A stretch of DNA of 6,619 nt from Robiginitalea sp037382325 (GCA_037382325.1 JARRQA010000106.1:1-6619), one strand, 5' to 3'. Shown: positions 1 through 6,619, counted from the stretch's first letter. The notes: generated by a model not told the origin, from the sequence alone. Made by a program: numbers and translations.

Positions 1-1995
1 GATCATGCCCTGGCTTTCCACCCCCCGCAAAGGCCTTGGGGCAAGGTTTACCAGTACGGTTACTTTCTTGCCTATCAGTTCCTCGGGTTTGAAGTATTCG
101 GCAATACCCGAAACGATGGTGCGCGTGTCGATGCCTGTGTCTACCTTCATCACGATCAGTTTTTTGGTCTTCGGCATCTTTTCAGCTTCCAGGATAGTAC
201 CCACGCGGAGGTCCATTTTAGTGAAGTCGTCGTATACGATGGTATCCTTTTGGGGGTTTACAGAAGTATCAGACATTTCGTTTTCTTTTTTGGTGTTTTC
301 CAGTTTCTCGAGTTGGGCCTGAATTTCGGCATCTTCTATTTTGCGGAAGAGCAGTTCGGAGGCTCTGAGGCCATGTCCCCCCGGGAGGATGGGACCCTTA
401 CGCTCAAGGGTCTTCCATGAAGGCTCCTCGGAAAGTGAAGAGAAATTCAGCATCTTACGGAGTTTTGAAGCCGTAAAAGGCAGGAAAGGTTCCGACAAAA
501 CGGCGAGGCCCGCGGCCAATTGGAGGGCCGTGTTCAGGATACCCTTTACCCTTTCAGGACTTTCTTTTATCACTTTCCAGGGCTCTTCGTCGGCCAGGTA
601 TTTATTGCCCAGGCGGGCAAGATTCATAAGTTCCTGCAGTCCTTCCCGGAAGCGGAAGCGATCCAGACAATCGGAAATCCGCTCCGGAAATCCGCGAAGG
701 GCTTCCAGTGCCTCGACATCTGTCGGTTCGGCGGTACCCGTTTCTGGCACAGTGCCCTCAAAATATTTGTGCGTCAGCACGACCACCCGGTTTATGAAGT
801 TCCCGAAAATGGCGACCAGTTCGTTATTGTTGCGCGCCTGGAAATCCTTCCAGGTGAAATCGTTGTCCTTGGTCTCCGGGGCGTTGGCAGTCAGCACGTA
901 CCGAAGGACATCCTGCATGCCCGGGAATTCCTGAAGGTATTCATGCAACCAGACCGCCCAGTTCCGGGAAGTGGACAAGTTCTGTCCTTCCAGGTTAAGG
1001 AATTCATTCGCAGGGACGTTGTCCGGCAGGATGTACTGCCCGTGAGCCTTTAACATGCTCGGAAAGATGATGCAGTGAAAGACGATATTGTCCTTCCCTA
1101 TAAAATGCAGCAGCCTTGTATCCGGGTCCTTCCACCATTTTTCCCAGTCCTGTTTTTCCCGCCCTGCCCATTCCCGGGTGGAGGAGATGTATCCGATGGG
1201 GGCATCAAACCACACATAGAGTACTTTTCCTTCCGCTCCGGGCACGGGTACCGGGATTCCCCAGTCGAGGTCCCGGGTGACCGCCCTGGGTTTTAAACCG
1301 TCATCAATCCAGGATTTACACTGCCCGTAAACGTTGGGCTTCCAGTCTTTTTTATGTCCCTTCAGGATCCACTCCGAGAGAAAGGCTTCATAGTGGTCCA
1401 GGGGGAGGAACCAGTGTCTCGTCTTTTTGAGTACCGGGGTGGCACCCGTAAGCACGGATTTGGGATTGATCAGGTCCGTGGCATTCAGGGAGGAACCACA
1501 CTGCTCGCACTGGTCCCCATAGGCTTCCTCATACCCGCATTTCGGACAGGTCCCGGTCACAAAACGATCCGCCAGGAACTGCTGAGCCTCGGCGTCGTAC
1601 AATTGCTCTCCTTCCTCTTCGATAAAATCGCCCTGGTCGTAGAGTTTTCTGAAAAATTCCGAGGCTGTTTCGTGGTGGATCTCCGCTGAGGTACGTGAGT
1701 AGTTATCGAACGAGATCCCGAATTCAGCAAAGGATTCTTTAATAATCCCGTGGTACTTGTCGATAAGTTCTTTGGGTGAGACTCCTTCTTTCTTGGCCTT
1801 CATGGGGATGGCAACCCCGTGCTCATCACTACCGCAGACAAACAGGACTTCCTCTCCCCGAAGGCGAAGGTAGCGGCAGTAAATGTCCGCAGGAACATAA
1901 ACCCCCGCCAGGTGGCCTATGTGGATGGGGCCATTGGTGTAGGGAAGGGCCGCGGTAACCGTGGTTCGTTTATAGGGGGATGCTTGAGCTGGCAT
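1..1995 (-). CDS. metG: Methionyl-tRNA synthetase with C-terminal tRNA-binding domain (3' end cut by window edge)
   Basis: Class I aminoacyl-tRNA synthetase that charges tRNA-Met with methionine, using ATP, in the cytoplasm. My translation of the minus strand gives 665 codons without a stop, from ATG at 1995 to the window edge. Visible parts in order: the HIGH signature as PIHIGHL (residues 23-29) in the Rossmann core; a zinc knuckle CPKCGYEEAYGDQCEQCG (150-167, two CxxC pairs), as in E. coli-type MetRS; the KMSKS loop as NLSTS (339-343); the helical anticodon-binding region with its NNNELVAIFGNFINR segment (389-403); a charged linker (about 553-585); and a Trbp111-like OB-fold tRNA-binding domain starting near DDFTKMDLRVGTI (589-601). 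The window ends inside that domain, probably a few tens of residues before the stop. The start is chosen because the core begins right after it (YKRTTVTAALPYTNGP) and a promoter candidate lies just upstream. It is separated from the upstream DUF1501 operon by a terminator, so it is probably transcribed on its own. Identity is essentially certain. Confidence 0.97.
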   Translation of the reverse strand, partial: MPAQASPYKRTTVTAALPYTNGPIHIGHLAGVYVPADIYCRYLRLRGEEVLFVCGSDEHGVAIPMKAKKEGVSPKELIDKYHGIIKESFAEFGISFDNYSRTSAEIHHETASEFFRKLYDQGDFIEEEGEQLYDAEAQQFLADRFVTGTCPKCGYEEAYGDQCEQCGSSLNATDLINPKSVLTGATPVLKKTRHWFLPLDHYEAFLSEWILKGHKKDWKPNVYGQCKSWIDDGLKPRAVTRDLDWGIPVPVPGAEGKVLYVWFDAPIGYISSTREWAGREKQDWEKWWKDPDTRLLHFIGKDNIVFHCIIFPSMLKAHGQYILPDNVPANEFLNLEGQNLSTSRNWAVWLHEYLQEFPGMQDVLRYVLTANAPETKDNDFTWKDFQARNNNELVAIFGNFINRVVVLTHKYFEGTVPETGTAEPTDVEALEALRGFPERISDCLDRFRFREGLQELMNLARLGNKYLADEEPWKVIKESPERVKGILNTALQLAAGLAVLSEPFLPFTASKLRKMLNFSSLSEEPSWKTLERKGPILPGGHGLRASELLFRKIEDAEIQAQLEKLENTKKENEMSDTSVNPQKDTIVYDDFTKMDLRVGTILEAEKMPKTKKLIVMKVDTGIDTRTIVSGIAEYFKPEELIGKKVTVLVNLAPRPLRGVESQGMI

Positions 1996-2015
1996 ATTCT
2001 GTGAGCTATCAGGCA

Positions 2016-2047
2016 CAAAAATAACCAAATTTAGCGCCTGCCTACAA
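2016..2047 (-). promoter_or_regulatory. Candidate Bacteroidota-type promoter for metG
   Basis: On the minus strand, TTG (2047-2045) and TATTTTTG (2023-2016) are separated by 21 bp. The second element is an exact match to the Bacteroidota -7 consensus TAnnTTTG, and the spacing is within the range reported for Flavobacterium (about 17-23). Transcription would start near 2009-2012 and give a leader of only about 15 nt before the metG ATG. No Shine-Dalgarno-like purine run is evident, which is usual in this phylum. The -7 match is seen directly; promoter activity is inferred. Confidence 0.55.
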
Positions 2048-2057
2048 CCTGTCTCCC

Positions 2058-2118
2058 AAAAGAAAAACCCCCGGGACACTGGACAGAAATAATATCAGGG
2101 GCGTCCAGTGTCCGGGGG
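2058..2118 (-). terminator. Strong intrinsic terminator of the DUF1800-DUF1501 operon
   Basis: The arms at 2103-2118 and 2068-2084 pair as a 16-bp stem (CCCCCGGACACTGGAC on the minus strand) with one bulged base and an 18-nt loop. On the minus strand the stem is followed at once by TTTTTCTTTT (2067-2058). This is a GC-rich hairpin plus U-tract in the right orientation, beginning 24 bp after the DUF1501 stop codon. The plus-strand side has no comparable T-run, so it looks one-directional. It separates the operon from the metG promoter, whose -33 element lies about 10 bp downstream. Confidence 0.9.
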
Positions 2119-2141
2119 CATTAACCATTTGCTGACCGGGG

Positions 2142-3842
2142 TCAGGCTACCATGATGGATTTGGCGAGCCTGCGGTCCTGTACTTCGATGCGGTAAATGT
2201 ACTTTCCGGTCGCCAGATGACGTGGTACCCGGTCCCGGACATTCAGGTCCAGGCTCCCCTCAAACATCATTTCGTTGTAGAGGGTGGCGACCCTTTGCCC
2301 AAGAATGTTGAACAGGGTGATATCCACATGGGCCGTGAAAGGTAATTCCACATGGATGTGGGGGTTGGCGTCCGTCGGGTAAAATGGCCGGTGGACAATC
2401 CCGTCCAGAAGTTCGGGGCTGGGGGTTTCGCTTTCCGGGTTTTCCCCCGGAGCGGTTGGAGGGGTGTGGGGTTCGTCGTCATAGGCGATATCCGGGAAAT
2501 CCAGCCCACTGCAGTTAAAGCCCAGGTTGATGGGGTTATAGGGATGACCCAGGAGGTGCTGTTCCACTAGGGGTATGGGGACACACAGCCATTCGGCGAG
2601 CACGGTGGCATACAGGTCTCTGAAATCCATAGTGTATTCCAGGTTTCCACGGCTGTTCGGGTCTTCCAGGGAAGGGTGTTCCCCTACAAAGGCGCTGCCG
2701 TTGAGTCCGGACCCGAAGAACAGGGTAGGGGCCGCCTTTCCGTGGTCCGTCCCGTTGGAACCGTTCTCAAAAATTCGCCTCCCGAACTCGGAGAAGGTCA
2801 TGCTGAGCACTTTGTCGTCCTGTTGGGTAAAGGCGAGGTCTTCATAGAAGTTCTGAACGGCCACCGAAAGATTGGTCATCAGGCGTTCGTGTACCAGGGG
2901 CTGGTTTCCGTGGGTGTCAAACCCACCCATGGAGATCATGTAAACCCTGGTGCCCAGATTGCCCTTGATCAGACGTGCCAGCAATGCGAGTTGCCGTGCA
3001 AAATTATTATCCTGGTACGCTACCTGGTTCTGCCCGCGCTCGTAGGCTTCATGGATCAGTCCGGAGTACTCATAGGTGGTATTTGCCACCCCTCTGAGGA
3101 ACCGGAGCTGATCACTGTACATACAGTCCCCAAACAGCTGTGGATCCAGGCTGTACTGTACGCCGGTTTCGGCGATCTCCTCCAGTTGGTCGATGTTGGA
3201 GGTCACAAAGGCATAGTTGGTCTCCTCTCCCTGGAAGACCAGGTTCCCGAAATTCCCGATCTGTATGGCTGCCGGGGAGGCTGGCGGATTGATCAGGTAG
3301 TCCGGGTACAGATTCTCAAAGTAGCGTCCCATCCAACCCGTATCGAGTCCGCTGAAGCCCGTAGTGGCGAGGTCCGTATTGGCGTAAATATCCGAACCGG
3401 TAAAGTGTGACAGGCTTTGGTTTTCGTATCCAACGCCGTGGACGGCCTTGAATTGCCCTTCCCCCCAAAGGCCTTCCAGGGCTTGCATATAGGAAGGGAT
3501 CCCGAAGTCATCGGTCAGTTTTATGATCTTGCTTTCCGGGATGTAGATGTTCGGCCTTGCATTGGCATAGGTGTCGTATTGCTCGATCGGGATCACAGTA
3601 CTCAAACCATCATTCCCTCCCGAAAGGCGGATCAGGATCAGGATCCCATCGCCCTCAGCACTCGCAATTGCTGCAGTGAGCGGGGATGGGGCCGATGCAG
3701 ACAGCATATTGCTGCCCAACATAAGCGAACCGGACCCCGCAATGCCCAATGCCTGGAGGAAGGAGCGCCTGCTCCAGTACTTGTGTTCCCGGTCGTGGGG
3801 GCTCAGATCGTCCTTGGGGAGTGGTATATGGGTGTTGCACAT
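2142..3842 (-). CDS. DUF1501 family protein with Tat signal and T9SS C-terminal sorting domain
   Basis: A 566-residue protein of the DUF1501 family, related to the alkaline phosphatase/sulfatase superfamily; the substrate is unknown. Residues 24-30 are SRRSFLQ, a twin-arginine motif, followed by a hydrophobic stretch (ALGIAGSGSLMLGSNML) and a small-residue region ending around 50-62, so it should leave the cytoplasm folded through Tat. Family signatures are LSGGNDGL (73-80), GFDTHGN (307-313), SEFGRR (351-356) and GTDHG (364-368); the Asp and His residues in these are plausible metal ligands by analogy with the superfamily. A Pro/Glu/Thr-rich linker (about 454-480) leads to a type A T9SS sorting domain (about 488-566: YPTDANP, VDITLFNILGQRVATL, GKYIYRIEV, LAKSIMVA), predicting transfer across the outer membrane and surface attachment or release. 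The start has the MCNTHIP-type opening I recall for Bacteroidota homologues. The gene begins 10 bp after the DUF1800 stop and ends at a terminator. Family assignment is firm; enzymatic activity is not known. Confidence 0.93.
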   Translation of the reverse strand: MCNTHIPLPKDDLSPHDREHKYWSRRSFLQALGIAGSGSLMLGSNMLSASAPSPLTAAIASAEGDGILILIRLSGGNDGLSTVIPIEQYDTYANARPNIYIPESKIIKLTDDFGIPSYMQALEGLWGEGQFKAVHGVGYENQSLSHFTGSDIYANTDLATTGFSGLDTGWMGRYFENLYPDYLINPPASPAAIQIGNFGNLVFQGEETNYAFVTSNIDQLEEIAETGVQYSLDPQLFGDCMYSDQLRFLRGVANTTYEYSGLIHEAYERGQNQVAYQDNNFARQLALLARLIKGNLGTRVYMISMGGFDTHGNQPLVHERLMTNLSVAVQNFYEDLAFTQQDDKVLSMTFSEFGRRIFENGSNGTDHGKAAPTLFFGSGLNGSAFVGEHPSLEDPNSRGNLEYTMDFRDLYATVLAEWLCVPIPLVEQHLLGHPYNPINLGFNCSGLDFPDIAYDDEPHTPPTAPGENPESETPSPELLDGIVHRPFYPTDANPHIHVELPFTAHVDITLFNILGQRVATLYNEMMFEGSLDLNVRDRVPRHLATGKYIYRIEVQDRRLAKSIMVA

Positions 3843-3852
3843 GGTCTTAGGT

Positions 3853-5361
3853 TTATTTTAGCTGGAACTCAGGTTGGCGCGACAGGTACATTAACAGCAG
3901 AAATACCTGTTGCGGCACCTCCATGCTGACCGTCAGCATCCAGAGCCCGAGGCCACCCGCGATATAGTCGGAGCCGTAATAATTTTCCGGGACATCTTCG
4001 ATCTTAAAGACAGACAGGGCGTTTTCAAAATCCTGCTGCGTCAGCAGGCCTTTGGGAAGGAACTTGCCCACCAGGGCACGGACTACCGTTTCCGGGTTGC
4101 TCGTGTTGCTCTCTGCCGGGCCGACGGCTTCCATGGCAAGGGTCCGGAATTGTTCCGGGTTTTCCTGGAAAAAACCCTGGATCAGGACTTCTGAGGTAAG
4201 CCAGCGGCCAATGATGAAATTGGTGTTGACCCAGGTACGGTCACGTTGCCAGCCAGCCACATCAACGGGATCGAACAAATGCTGGCCGAGCAGGCGGGAA
4301 GACTCCATAGCAAACGACAAAGTGGTGTCCGAATGCGCAAATCCCGATTCGTTGAGGAAATTCAGGTAGAGGTCAAAAGGACTTTTGATAATAACCCCGA
4401 TAGCGTTTTCGTCGAAGAAATGCTGGCTTTTAAACAACTGTGAAAGCACCGGGGCAATTTCAAAGTTGTTCGCCCGAAAAGTATTGGCCATCCCTGAAAT
4501 GATGAGCCGGGCATTGCCGGCATCGTCATCCGAATCCGGATGCACAAAAAACTCGTAAAGTCTCCGGCAGATAAAACCCGAAATCTCCGCAGCACGCTCC
4601 TGAAAAAGGATGTCGATAACATCGTCATAGGCCCAGTTCCCTGTTTGTCCGAAAATGGTCTTCGGACCAGAATCAAAGGTACTCAGGTCAAAGGTGACTG
4701 GTGTCCAACGAACGTCACCCCTTTCGGTATATCCGGAAAGGGCCCTGGCTGTTTCGATAACATCCTCTTCCGTATATCCGTTCCCTTCCCCAAGGGTAAA
4801 AAGCTCATATAATTCTCGGGCGTAGTTTTCATTTGGGTTTTCCCCGTTGTTGTATGCCCCGTCCAGATAGAACAGCATGGCATTGGTTAGACCAATCTCG
4901 CTGACAAAGGTCTTGAAATTCCCCAGAGCGTTGCGCTGCAGACAGTTGGTATACTCATAGAGAAAGGCCGGGCTGTCATAGAAGTCCAGTTCGGTAACGA
5001 AATGGTTGCTCCAGAAAAAACTCAGCCGGTCCCTCAGGGTGTTGTTCAGCAGGCTGCGGGTGTAGTCAAGTCCCCAGGATTCCTGCTGGGCCCGGATGGT
5101 CTGCCGGGCAAGGTCGTCATCTTCAGGGTAATTCTCACGATTCCAGTTGGCCCATGGCGGAGCCGGAAGGGGAGGAAGGTTCCGAGCTTCATCGATAAGG
5201 CTGTTCACAATGGCCTCTGCCCCCTGTCCGACGGCCTGATCCACTGCCCGAACCGAAGCACTGAATCCCGCCCTCCGGAACAAATGCTGCACCCGGCTGC
5301 GGTCCAGAGGTCCGGAATACGGCGTCAGGGGAGCCGTGTTGCAGTTCACGAAGTACTCCAT
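3853..5361 (-). CDS. DUF1800 family protein, first gene of the DUF1800-DUF1501 pair
   Basis: A 502-residue, mostly helical protein of the DUF1800 family, which has no established biochemical function. Recognisable segments are VQHLFRRAGFSAS (24-36), WSNHFVT (117-123), MLFYLDGAYNNGENPNENYA (162-181) followed by ELYELFTLGEGNGYTEEDV (183-201) and ALSGYT (207-212), IKSPFDL (325-331), and the closing YLSRQPEFQLK. I chose ATG at 5361 because the family in flavobacteria typically opens MEYFVNCNT. An in-frame TTG at 5403 would add 14 residues, but that TTG is the end of an AAAATTTG run (5408-5401) that could itself be a -7 promoter element (one base off TAnnTTTG; no good -33 element seen). No signal peptide, lipobox or Tat motif is visible, unlike its partner. 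The downstream DUF1501 gene starts 10 bp after the stop, so the two are very likely co-transcribed. DUF1800 and DUF1501 genes are commonly adjacent in Bacteroidota and Planctomycetes, which suggests a shared function. Confidence 0.93.
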   Translation of the reverse strand: MEYFVNCNTAPLTPYSGPLDRSRVQHLFRRAGFSASVRAVDQAVGQGAEAIVNSLIDEARNLPPLPAPPWANWNRENYPEDDDLARQTIRAQQESWGLDYTRSLLNNTLRDRLSFFWSNHFVTELDFYDSPAFLYEYTNCLQRNALGNFKTFVSEIGLTNAMLFYLDGAYNNGENPNENYARELYELFTLGEGNGYTEEDVIETARALSGYTERGDVRWTPVTFDLSTFDSGPKTIFGQTGNWAYDDVIDILFQERAAEISGFICRRLYEFFVHPDSDDDAGNARLIISGMANTFRANNFEIAPVLSQLFKSQHFFDENAIGVIIKSPFDLYLNFLNESGFAHSDTTLSFAMESSRLLGQHLFDPVDVAGWQRDRTWVNTNFIIGRWLTSEVLIQGFFQENPEQFRTLAMEAVGPAESNTSNPETVVRALVGKFLPKGLLTQQDFENALSVFKIEDVPENYYGSDYIAGGLGLWMLTVSMEVPQQVFLLLMYLSRQPEFQLK

Positions 5362-5481
5362 AGGTGTAGCAGGCTTTAAAAGGTCTCTTGTGCTTAGGGG
5401 CAAATTTTAAACGTGTCGCAGAAACCCTTAGTATGGTTTCAAACGGATTTTCGTTGAACGGTCTGCAGAAAGTTTTGCGTC

Positions 5482-5513
5482 TTGCGGTGAAGTTGCAGTG
5501 AAACCTATTTTTT
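5482..5513 (+). promoter_or_regulatory. Candidate promoter for yraN
   Basis: TTG (5482-5484) and TATTTTTT (5506-5513) are separated by 21 bp, the same spacing as in the metG candidate. The second element differs from TAnnTTTG only in the last base. If it is used, transcription would begin at about 5517-5520, which would favour the ATG at 5541 as the translation start of yraN over the ATG at 5517. This lies in the divergent region between the DUF1800 gene and yraN (5362-5540), where I see no other clear element. A weak -7-like AAGTTTTG also occurs at 5470-5477. Confidence 0.35.
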
Positions 5514-5540
5514 TCGATGAAGTACCAGAAATCAAAAGCT

Positions 5541-5915
5541 ATGGCGGATAAAACACGTCCGAATCATTATAGACGCGGAATGGAAGGGGAGGAGCAGGCT
5601 GTAGCCTATTTGAGGCGGGAGGGTTATGAGATTCTGTGCAGGAATTACCGGTATCAGCGGGCCGAGGTTGATATCTTTGCCAGGCATGGGGAGGTCCTGC
5701 TGGTGGTAGAGGTCAAAACGCGGACAGACTCTTTTTACGAGGCCCTTTCAGATACTGTTTCCAAAACCAAAATTGCGCGCCTGGTCAGGGCGGCGGATCA
5801 TTTTGTGCGCGAACGGGGCCTGGAGGTAGATGTACGGTTTGACATCATCCAGCTGACCGGAACCCCCGGCCAATATACCCTGGTGCACTGGAAAGATGCC
5901 TTTTACTATTTTTAA
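5541..5915 (+). CDS. yraN: YraN family (UPF0102) nuclease-fold protein
   Basis: A small cytoplasmic protein of the UPF0102/YraN family, which has a PD-(D/E)xK (Holliday-junction-resolvase-like) nuclease fold; its cellular role is not settled, though DNA repair or processing is usually suggested. Counting from ATG 5541 (124 residues), the visible signatures are RRGMEGEEQAVAYLRREGYE near the N-terminus, RNYRYQRAEVDIFAR with the conserved acidic pair Glu42 and Asp44, and VVEVKTR with Glu57 and Lys59. Together these make the expected active-site set, all present. The end (VRFDIIQL ... HWKDAFYYF) is typical of Bacteroidota members. An in-frame ATG at 5517 would add eight residues (MKYQKSKA). I prefer 5541 because the length fits the family's usual 115-125 residues and a promoter candidate at 5482-5513 would place the transcript start near 5517. 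It is divergent from the DUF1800 gene and 46 bp upstream of the ACT-domain gene. Family identity is very confident; the start is about 60:40. Confidence 0.92.
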   Translation: MADKTRPNHYRRGMEGEEQAVAYLRREGYEILCRNYRYQRAEVDIFARHGEVLLVVEVKTRTDSFYEALSDTVSKTKIARLVRAADHFVRERGLEVDVRFDIIQLTGTPGQYTLVHWKDAFYYF

Positions 5916-5921
5916 AATCTG

Positions 5922-5949
5922 TTTGAATTATAACATTTTGTTATTTTAG
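5922..5949 (+). promoter_or_regulatory. Candidate promoter between yraN and the ACT-domain gene
   Basis: TTTG (5922-5925), 16 bp, then TATTTTAG (5942-5949) resembles the Bacteroidota TTTG/TAnnTTTG promoter with one mismatch in the -7 element and slightly short spacing. The whole 46-bp gap is strongly AT-rich compared with the flanking genes and contains the dyad ATAACA-TTT-TGTTAT (5930-5944) in the promoter spacer. No intrinsic terminator is seen after yraN, so read-through into the next gene remains possible. Confidence 0.35.
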
Positions 5950-5961
5950 CTGAAAAATTTT

Positions 5962-6619
5962 ATGAAAACCATTTCAGCGGCCGTTGAACACTATATAAAA
6001 CGGAAACCCTTCCTCCAGTCTGCACTCTCACAGGGGATCATAAACCTTACCTCCCTGGCCAGACAGGTTCAGCCCGAAATCGAGCAGCAGTTGGGAAAGG
6101 AAATACGAAGTGGGGCAGTGGTCATGGCGCTCAAGCGCCTCTCAGATAACCTTGAGTTCCGGGCTACCCACCGAATCGTCAAGGTTTTAAAGGAGATCGG
6201 GGAAATCACAGTTCGTTCGGCACTCACCGATTATACTTTCCTGGTTTCGGATACCATTCTGCAGAATCAGATGCGGCTTCTGGAACAGGTTCATCTCCGG
6301 CAAGACGTTTTCTACACCTCTTCCAGGGGCGTGAATGAACTGAACATCGTGGTGAGCAGCAGTCTAAACAACCTGGTGGAAGACTACTTTCAAATGGAGC
6401 GGCTGACACAGAAGGCGGAAAACCTTTCCTCAATTACCGTTAAGCTCCCGGCAGAAAACGTATCAGTCCCCGGGATTTACTATTTCATTTTCCAGCGTCT
6501 GGCCTGGGAGGGAATTGTCCTGTACGAAGTGATATCAACCACCAATGAATTTACCATTCTGGTCAATGAAGAACAGGTAGACAGGGCCTTTACGGTGATC
6601 AAGGACCTGAAATCCCTCT
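5962..6619 (+). CDS. ACT-domain protein of the 'aspartate kinase'-annotated Bacteroidota family, without a kinase domain (3' end cut by window edge)
   Basis: Open from ATG 5962 to the window edge, 219 codons without a stop. The residues IINLTSLARQVQPEIEQQLG and GAVVMALKRLSDNLEF (about 26-66) form a compact helical region that could be a winged helix: two helices, then a region like a recognition helix. A middle part (75-150; VSDTILQNQ, FYTSSRGVNELNIVVSSSL) is mixed alpha/beta, and the end (about 157-217; SSITVKLPAENVSVPGIYYF, WEGIVLYEVISTTNEFTILV, VDRAFTVIKDL) is a clear ACT domain of the aspartokinase type. That similarity explains why homologues of this size (about 220-230 residues) are labelled aspartate kinase. 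No kinase N-terminal KFGG-type motif or nucleotide-binding region is present, so catalysis is not expected. A role as an amino-acid-sensing regulator is inference. The start fits the MKTIS opening I recall for homologues. Probably only a few codons are missing. Confidence 0.85.
   Translation, partial: MKTISAAVEHYIKRKPFLQSALSQGIINLTSLARQVQPEIEQQLGKEIRSGAVVMALKRLSDNLEFRATHRIVKVLKEIGEITVRSALTDYTFLVSDTILQNQMRLLEQVHLRQDVFYTSSRGVNELNIVVSSSLNNLVEDYFQMERLTQKAENLSSITVKLPAENVSVPGIYYFIFQRLAWEGIVLYEVISTTNEFTILVNEEQVDRAFTVIKDLKSL

Noticed and set aside
341..1053. Long plus-strand open frames (341-934 and 520-1053)
   Set aside because: They lie antisense to metG, whose minus-strand translation matches MetRS throughout; the plus-strand products are low-complexity Ser/Arg/Pro-rich and match no family I know.
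2676..3410. Plus-strand open frame of 244 residues
   Set aside because: It lies entirely antisense to the well-supported DUF1501 gene; it has no recognisable domain and its length is explained by the GC-biased codon use of the real gene.
3417..3929. Plus-strand open frame of 170 residues across the DUF1501/DUF1800 junction
   Set aside because: It is antisense to both genes and shows no family resemblance; it is a shadow of their codon pattern.
5362..5403. TTG start at 5403 for the DUF1800 gene
   Set aside because: The 14 extra residues (MPLSTRDLLKPATP) do not resemble a signal peptide, and homologues I recall begin at MEYF; the TTG is also part of a possible -7 promoter element.
5437..5445. 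Short palindrome GTTTCAAAC in the DUF1800/yraN divergent region
   Set aside because: Only 4-bp arms; expected by chance and not placed near a convincing promoter for either gene.
6224..6433. Minus-strand open frame of 69 residues
   Set aside because: It is antisense to the ACT-domain gene and Ser/Pro/Arg/Cys-rich, with no recognisable motif.

Overview
The window looks like a chromosomal piece of a moderately GC-rich member of the Bacteroidota, most likely Flavobacteriaceae (a Robiginitalea-like organism would fit, but this is from recall, not a search). The signs are a DUF1800/DUF1501 pair whose DUF1501 member ends in a type IX secretion (T9SS) sorting domain, a MetRS with a C-terminal tRNA-binding domain, promoter-like elements of the Bacteroidota form TTG/TTTG...TAnnTTTG, and the small ACT-domain protein that is usually annotated 'aspartate kinase' in this phylum.

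Layout. Minus strand, read right to left: a DUF1800 gene (5361 to 3853) is followed after 10 bp by a DUF1501 gene (3842 to 2142). This two-gene operon ends in a strong intrinsic terminator (about 2058-2118). Just beyond it lies a promoter candidate for metG (2016-2047), and metG itself runs from 1995 off the left edge (665 codons present, only the end of the tRNA-binding domain missing). Plus strand: after a divergent intergenic region (5362-5540) come yraN (5541-5915, UPF0102 nuclease-like) and, 46 bp later, the start of the ACT-domain protein gene (5962, running off the right edge 219 codons in).

How they work together. metG is housekeeping translation, yraN is a conserved nuclease-fold gene of uncertain role, and the ACT protein is probably a regulator or amino-acid sensor. 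The DUF1800-DUF1501 pair is the least understood and most interesting part. DUF1501 carries both a twin-arginine signal and a T9SS sorting domain, so it is predicted to be exported folded and then placed on the cell surface or released. DUF1800 has no visible export signal although it is encoded immediately upstream, which raises the possibility that the two are exported as a complex.

I see no mobile element, CRISPR array, rRNA or tRNA gene, and no sign of recent gene transfer. All gaps between genes are shorter than 200 bp.
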